Part shown: positions 14,838 to 18,416 of the stretch, in pieces | How positions within the stretch are numbered: position 1 is the stretch's first letter | Layout: every line of letters begins with the position of its first letter | Source: Chloroflexota bacterium | GTDB lineage: Bacteria > Chloroflexota > DTOL01 > JACQYG01 | NCBI GenBank assembly: GCA_016208345.1 | Contig: JACQYG010000106.1 | Span: forward strand, 1 to 18,416 | Length of the DNA: 18,416 bases | Reading direction: 5' to 3' | Translations under genes and position numbers: made by a program | The notes under the pieces: model-generated | What the model was told of the DNA's origin: nothing | Databases searched by the model: none | The model's input: the letters and a program-made list of their open reading frames with translations, nothing else

Positions 14838-16027
14838 TGCACGGACTCCCGTTCCCGCACCACCCGGGAGTACACCTGGGCGGTGCGAGCCGCGATGTAG
14901 GGCCAGTTATACTCCTTCGCTACTTTGGCATAGGCCTTCTCGGCCCGGACCCGGGCCCAATAGGGCTCCGTCAAGGCGTGCACGATGCCCCAGGCCAGGG
15001 AATCGGGGTTATCGGGATATACCCGCAGCCCGGTCTCCCCGTGCTCCACCACCTCTGCCAGGCCGCCCACCTCGGAGATCACCACTGGGGTCTTGGCTGC
15101 CATGGCCTCCAGCGCCACTATGCCGAAGGGCTCGTATAGGCTGGGGAACACGGCCACGTCGGCTACCTTGAACAGCCGATCGCGATCTTCATCGGATATG
15201 AAGCCGGTGAAGAGGACCTTGTCGCCCAGCCCCAGGGCGTCGGCCCGGGCGCGAAGCTCGCTATCCTGACTTCCGGTGCCCGCCACCACGAACTTGGCCA
15301 GGGGAAAGGATCGCAAAACCCTGGGCATGGCCTCCACCAGCACGCCGACACCCTTCTCGTGCACCAACCGGCCCACGTAGTAGACGATCTTCTCCTCCGG
15401 CAAGGCGTAGCGCTGGCGGAATCGCGAGAGGTCCTGGCCTTCCAAGCAATCGAAGCGTCTCACCTCCACCCCATTGGGGATGACGTCGATCTTGTCCAGT
15501 GGCGTTCGGAAGATCCGGGCCACCTCGTTGGCCATGAAGCCAGAACAGCAAATGACTCGCCAGGCCTCGTAGGTGAGCCACCACTCGGTGTTGTGGATGG
15601 CCGCGGACATCTCGCCGCAGGGATTGCCCCGGCAGCGGCCGTGCTCGGTGGCATGGATGGTGGCCACCAAGGGGACGCGGTGCTGGTGCTTCAGGGCGCA
15701 CGCGGCAAAGGCCACCAACCAGTCGTGGGCGTGGATCAGGTCAAAGGATCCGGCTTTTTCCATTAACGCATGCCCGCGCTCCTCCAGCGACCAGTTCGTG
15801 CGCTGGGCAACAGTGAGGATATCCAGGCCAGTGGGGTCCGGCGGGTCAACTCGATGGACCATGCCGTCGCCCAGCGACTCCTGGGGGCTTCCACCTGCCC
15901 AGCGGGGTGTGATCAGGTGTATCTCCACCCCCTCCTCGCTGAGGGCTGGCGTCAACTCGGCCACGTGTTGGCCCAACCCACCCACCACATGCGGCGGGTA
16001 CTCCCAAGAAAGCATGAGCACGCGCAT
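14822..16027 (-). CDS. GT4 family glycosyltransferase, glycogen synthase-like
   Basis: This 401-aa retaining glycosyltransferase has a GT-B fold. N-terminal MLSWEYPPHVVGGLGQHV carries the GGLG nucleotide-sugar loop, FDLIHAHDWL follows, then IPNGVEVRRF opens the C-terminal domain with VYYVGRLVHEKG. The catalytic EX7E motif is EPFGIVALE (299-307), followed by VVISEVGGLAEVV. It resembles ADP-glucose-using glycogen synthases, but trehalose, glycolipid or exopolysaccharide mannosyl/glucosyl roles are possible. A CRGNPC segment near residue 140 might be a metal or disulfide site. The ATG directly abuts the smc stop (TGA then ATG), and the 3' end overlaps nadK, so translation is probably coupled on both sides. 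Confidence 0.92.
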   Translation of the reverse strand: MRVLMLSWEYPPHVVGGLGQHVAELTPALSEEGVEIHLITPRWAGGSPQESLGDGMVHRVDPPDPTGLDILTVAQRTNWSLEERGHALMEKAGSFDLIHAHDWLVAFAACALKHQHRVPLVATIHATEHGRCRGNPCGEMSAAIHNTEWWLTYEAWRVICCSGFMANEVARIFRTPLDKIDVIPNGVEVRRFDCLEGQDLSRFRQRYALPEEKIVYYVGRLVHEKGVGVLVEAMPRVLRSFPLAKFVVAGTGSQDSELRARADALGLGDKVLFTGFISDEDRDRLFKVADVAVFPSLYEPFGIVALEAMAAKTPVVISEVGGLAEVVEHGETGLRVYPDNPDSLAWGIVHALTEPYWARVRAEKAYAKVAKEYNWPYIAARTAQVYSRVVRERESVQWNQG

Positions 16028-18416
16028 TCATCCCATCCCCGCGGACTGGGCCTCCAGCACCGGTGGCGAGGAGGCCCGGTGGCTCTCGAGTTGCAGCGAG
16101 ATCACCCTGGAGACGCCATCGTCGCCCAGGGATACGCCGTACATGGCGTCGGCGATCTCCATAGTAGCACGGTTGTGGGTGATGATGATGAACTGGGTGC
16201 GTCGAGAGAGGTCCCGCAGCACGTCGCAGAACCGCCCCACATTGGCCTCGTCCAATGCGGCATCCACCTCGTCCAGGAAACAGAAAGGGGTGGGGTTTAC
16301 GGTCAGGATGGCGAACAGCAATGCCGCCGCCGTCAAAGCCCGTTCACCGCCCGACAAAAGGGCCAGGCTTTGCAAACGCTTGCCGGGGGGCTGGGCGATG
16401 ATTTCGATCCCGGTGCTCATGGGCTCTCCCGGGTCCGTCAGCACCAACTTGGCCGTGCCGCCGTTAAAGAGGGTAATGAAACAGCGCTTGAACTCCTCCG
16501 CTACCGCCGCAAAGGTCTCCTCAAAGCGCCTTTGCATTAGGGTGTCCAGCTCGGCGATAACCGTCCGCAGAGAGCGCGCCGCCTGTTGCAGGTCCTGAAC
16601 CTGTGCCGTCAGGAAGGTATAGCGCCCCAGAGTCTCCTCGTACTCGGCCACGGCATCGGGGTTGATCGCCCCCAACGACGTCACCTGCTTCCTCAAGTGG
16701 TCGATGCGCCGCCTCAGATTCTCCGGCGCCGCCGCGGCCTGGGGGGGCATCGAGCCCGCCACCCCCTGGAGGCCTGGCAACTGCAGCCGGAGCTGCTTGG
16801 GCCAAGAATAGTCGTCAGGTAGCTCCATGGTCTCACCCGTCTCCTCGCCGACGCCCCACAGTTCCGCTTCCATCTGCAACTGGCGATGCAGGCTCACCAG
16901 GTCATTGCGCTGCCGCTGTACCTCCATCGCCGCCTGGCTGTGGGCTAGCTCGGCCTCGAGCAGGTGCGTTCGGATGTCGTTCTCCTCTTTGCCCAGAGCC
17001 ACCAGGTCATCCTCCAGCCTCGCCAGCTCAACCTCCGCCGAGCGGGTGCGAGCCTCCAGTCCGGCGATCAGCTCCCCCAGTTCCCTCAGACGCCTTTGGT
17101 CATCTTTGATAGCCAGTTGCGTGGCGGCGCTTTGCGTCTCCAGTTGACCCTGCCTCTCGCTCTTGGCCGCCAACTGCTCCTCCAGGCGGCCTACGGTTTG
17201 TCTCTGCCCTTCCAGGGCGGTGGACTGATTAGCCCTGTCCCGTTGTGCCACCGCCAGGTGTAATTGGACGCCGGCCAGGGCTTCCCGCAACGGCGCAAGC
17301 TCTACCTGGTTGGCTTTGCTCTGCAGGGCCTCTATGGCCACTTGGGCTTGAGCAAGGCGCTGGGCTTGCCCCTCCAGCTCAGCGTTGAGCTCTGCCTCTT
17401 TGCTGTCCAATGAACGTAGCTCTTGCCTTTTTTGCTCCACGCTGGACCGGTGCCAGCCCGTCTCCTGGTTCAGCCGGTCGAGCTCCCGCTCTTGCTGAGA
17501 GAGCTGAGCGACCAGCCTTTCCCTTTGCTGAGAATCCTCTCTAAGCGCATCTTCCAGGCGCGACAATCTCACGCGCAGCGCCTGCTGCCTTCCCCGCTCC
17601 TCTGCCAGTTGGCTTTCCTGCTCCTGTATCTCTTGCCCCAGGGCCCCCAGCATCTCCGGTAGCTCGCGACGCTCCCGCTCCCGGGTTAGGAGGCCCGCAC
17701 CGGCCCTGGTGCCAGCGCCTCCGGTGATTATGCCCGGCCTATGTATCACCCGGCCCCGGCGCGAGACCAGCGCATCGTATTCGACGGGCAGCGCCGGGTC
17801 GGCGGCACCCAGGTCCTCCACCAGCCCCACCTTGCCCAACAGGCCATCCACCAGGCATTCGTACTCCGGCGCCGTGGCCACTGCGTTGCGAGCCGGCACC
17901 ACCCCGGCCACCCTAGCGGTCTGTCCCTGGGGACCGGCCCCGGCGGAATCAGCAAAGGCCTCCAGCACCAACAAGGTGGCTTGTCCGGCCTCCTTGGCGC
18001 TCAGATAGTCCAAAGGCGCCCGGGCGTCGGCCCACGTGTCCACCACTATTCCCTGCCGGCACTCTCCCAGAACCGCCTCTATCGCCACCTCCCACTGTTC
18101 ATCTACCCTAATCAGGGAGGCCAGCGCGCCTCGGACCCCCGGCAACCGAAAAGAGGGCTTTTCCCGGTCGCTGGCCGTCCCCACCGCGGTAAGAACAGCC
18201 TGCACCCCGGCCGAGTATTCCTCCCAGTGCTGGTGCATCTGCGTGAGCAGCGCGTAGCGGGTTTGCAGCTCCTTCGACCTGAGGCGCAGGCCAGAAAGGG
18301 ACCGTTCCAGCTCGTCCTGTCTCGCCTGACTTTTGGCCAGTTCGCCCTCGAGAAGGGTTTTTTGGCCCTCGGCCTCGGCGCGCCGATGCTCCACCTCAAT
18401 CGCCGCAGCTTCCAGC
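16028..18416 (-). CDS. smc: Chromosome segregation ATPase SMC (5' part outside window)
   Basis: About 795 C-terminal residues of the condensin-like SMC, which forms a ring with ScpA/ScpB and organises and segregates the chromosome. The frame stays open to the window edge, where it reads as coiled coil; the GTG at 18392-18394 is internal. Reading from the edge: the end of the N-terminal coil, the hinge (SFRLPGVRGALASLIRV onward, with VGLVEDL and RGRVIHRPGIITGG, about 17.7-18.2 kb), a long returning coiled coil rich in Glu/Gln/Leu/Arg, and the C-terminal ATPase head with signature LLSGGERALTAAAL, Walker B FCFLDEVDAALDE and FIIITHNRATMEIAD. The head is complete. It heads the cluster in this window; whether rnc or ftsY lie upstream cannot be seen. 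Confidence 0.97.
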   Translation of the reverse strand, partial: LEAAAIEVEHRRAEAEGQKTLLEGELAKSQARQDELERSLSGLRLRSKELQTRYALLTQMHQHWEEYSAGVQAVLTAVGTASDREKPSFRLPGVRGALASLIRVDEQWEVAIEAVLGECRQGIVVDTWADARAPLDYLSAKEAGQATLLVLEAFADSAGAGPQGQTARVAGVVPARNAVATAPEYECLVDGLLGKVGLVEDLGAADPALPVEYDALVSRRGRVIHRPGIITGGAGTRAGAGLLTRERERRELPEMLGALGQEIQEQESQLAEERGRQQALRVRLSRLEDALREDSQQRERLVAQLSQQERELDRLNQETGWHRSSVEQKRQELRSLDSKEAELNAELEGQAQRLAQAQVAIEALQSKANQVELAPLREALAGVQLHLAVAQRDRANQSTALEGQRQTVGRLEEQLAAKSERQGQLETQSAATQLAIKDDQRRLRELGELIAGLEARTRSAEVELARLEDDLVALGKEENDIRTHLLEAELAHSQAAMEVQRQRNDLVSLHRQLQMEAELWGVGEETGETMELPDDYSWPKQLRLQLPGLQGVAGSMPPQAAAAPENLRRRIDHLRKQVTSLGAINPDAVAEYEETLGRYTFLTAQVQDLQQAARSLRTVIAELDTLMQRRFEETFAAVAEEFKRCFITLFNGGTAKLVLTDPGEPMSTGIEIIAQPPGKRLQSLALLSGGERALTAAALLFAILTVNPTPFCFLDEVDAALDEANVGRFCDVLRDLSRRTQFIIITHNRATMEIADAMYGVSLGDDGVSRVISLQLESHRASSPPVLEAQSAGMG

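Noticed and set aside
15573..16598. 341-codon plus-strand open frame across the smc/GT4 junction
   Set aside because: It is antisense to two strongly supported genes; its Ser/Arg-rich composition is typical of a shadow frame in GC-rich DNA.

Overview
This window looks like chromosome from a GC-rich bacterium, most plausibly a member of the Chloroflexota (Anaerolineae or a relative). That placement is inference. It rests on the smc - GT4 glycosyltransferase - nadK - recN gene order, a UVR-type ClpC, a LivK-type lipoprotein with a Thr/Pro-containing tether, and the absence of LPS genes other than a lone RfaE2-type nucleotidyltransferase. No rRNA or other direct phylogenetic marker is present. 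I found no tRNA, rRNA, CRISPR array or intact insertion sequence.

Layout. (1) 1-2457, plus strand: nearly all of clpC, missing only a few N-terminal codons at the window edge. (2) 2500-8146, minus strand: a five-gene high-affinity branched-chain amino acid type ABC transporter operon in the order livK-livH-livM-livG-livF. Permease and ATPase genes are coupled by 4-base stop/start overlaps or near contact. A strong bidirectional terminator (2870-2908) closes it. Beyond the terminator lies the 3' third of a second, divergent livF, cut at the ABC signature motif. The operon is preceded by a near-consensus sigma-70 promoter (8118-8146), a roughly 470-base AT-rich leader containing a possible transposase remnant, and an imperfect direct repeat next to the livK ribosome binding site. 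(3) 8223-10424, minus strand: murJ (lipid II flippase) followed 6 bases later by a DUF429 RNase H-fold protein. (4) 10461-18416, minus strand: a long tightly packed housekeeping cluster, transcribed smc (partial) - GT4 glycosyltransferase - nadK - recN - alpha/beta esterase - small CxxC protein - rfaE2-like nucleotidyltransferase, ended by a terminator at 10461-10489.

How the parts work together. The liv genes form one importer: a lipid-anchored receptor, two permeases and two ATPases. The smc to rfaE2 cluster mixes chromosome maintenance (SMC, RecN), cofactor supply (NadK) and sugar or envelope chemistry (GT4, RfaE2-like, then MurJ downstream). The co-transcription is positional and does not by itself show a shared pathway.

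No clearly new biological system is visible. The best leads are the livF/livF' junction (a replaced transporter operon or an assembly join), the long structured liv leader and livK-livH spacer, a RecN with a compositionally odd insertion, and two uncharacterised small proteins (a CxxC protein and a Cys-rich DUF429) inside core operons.
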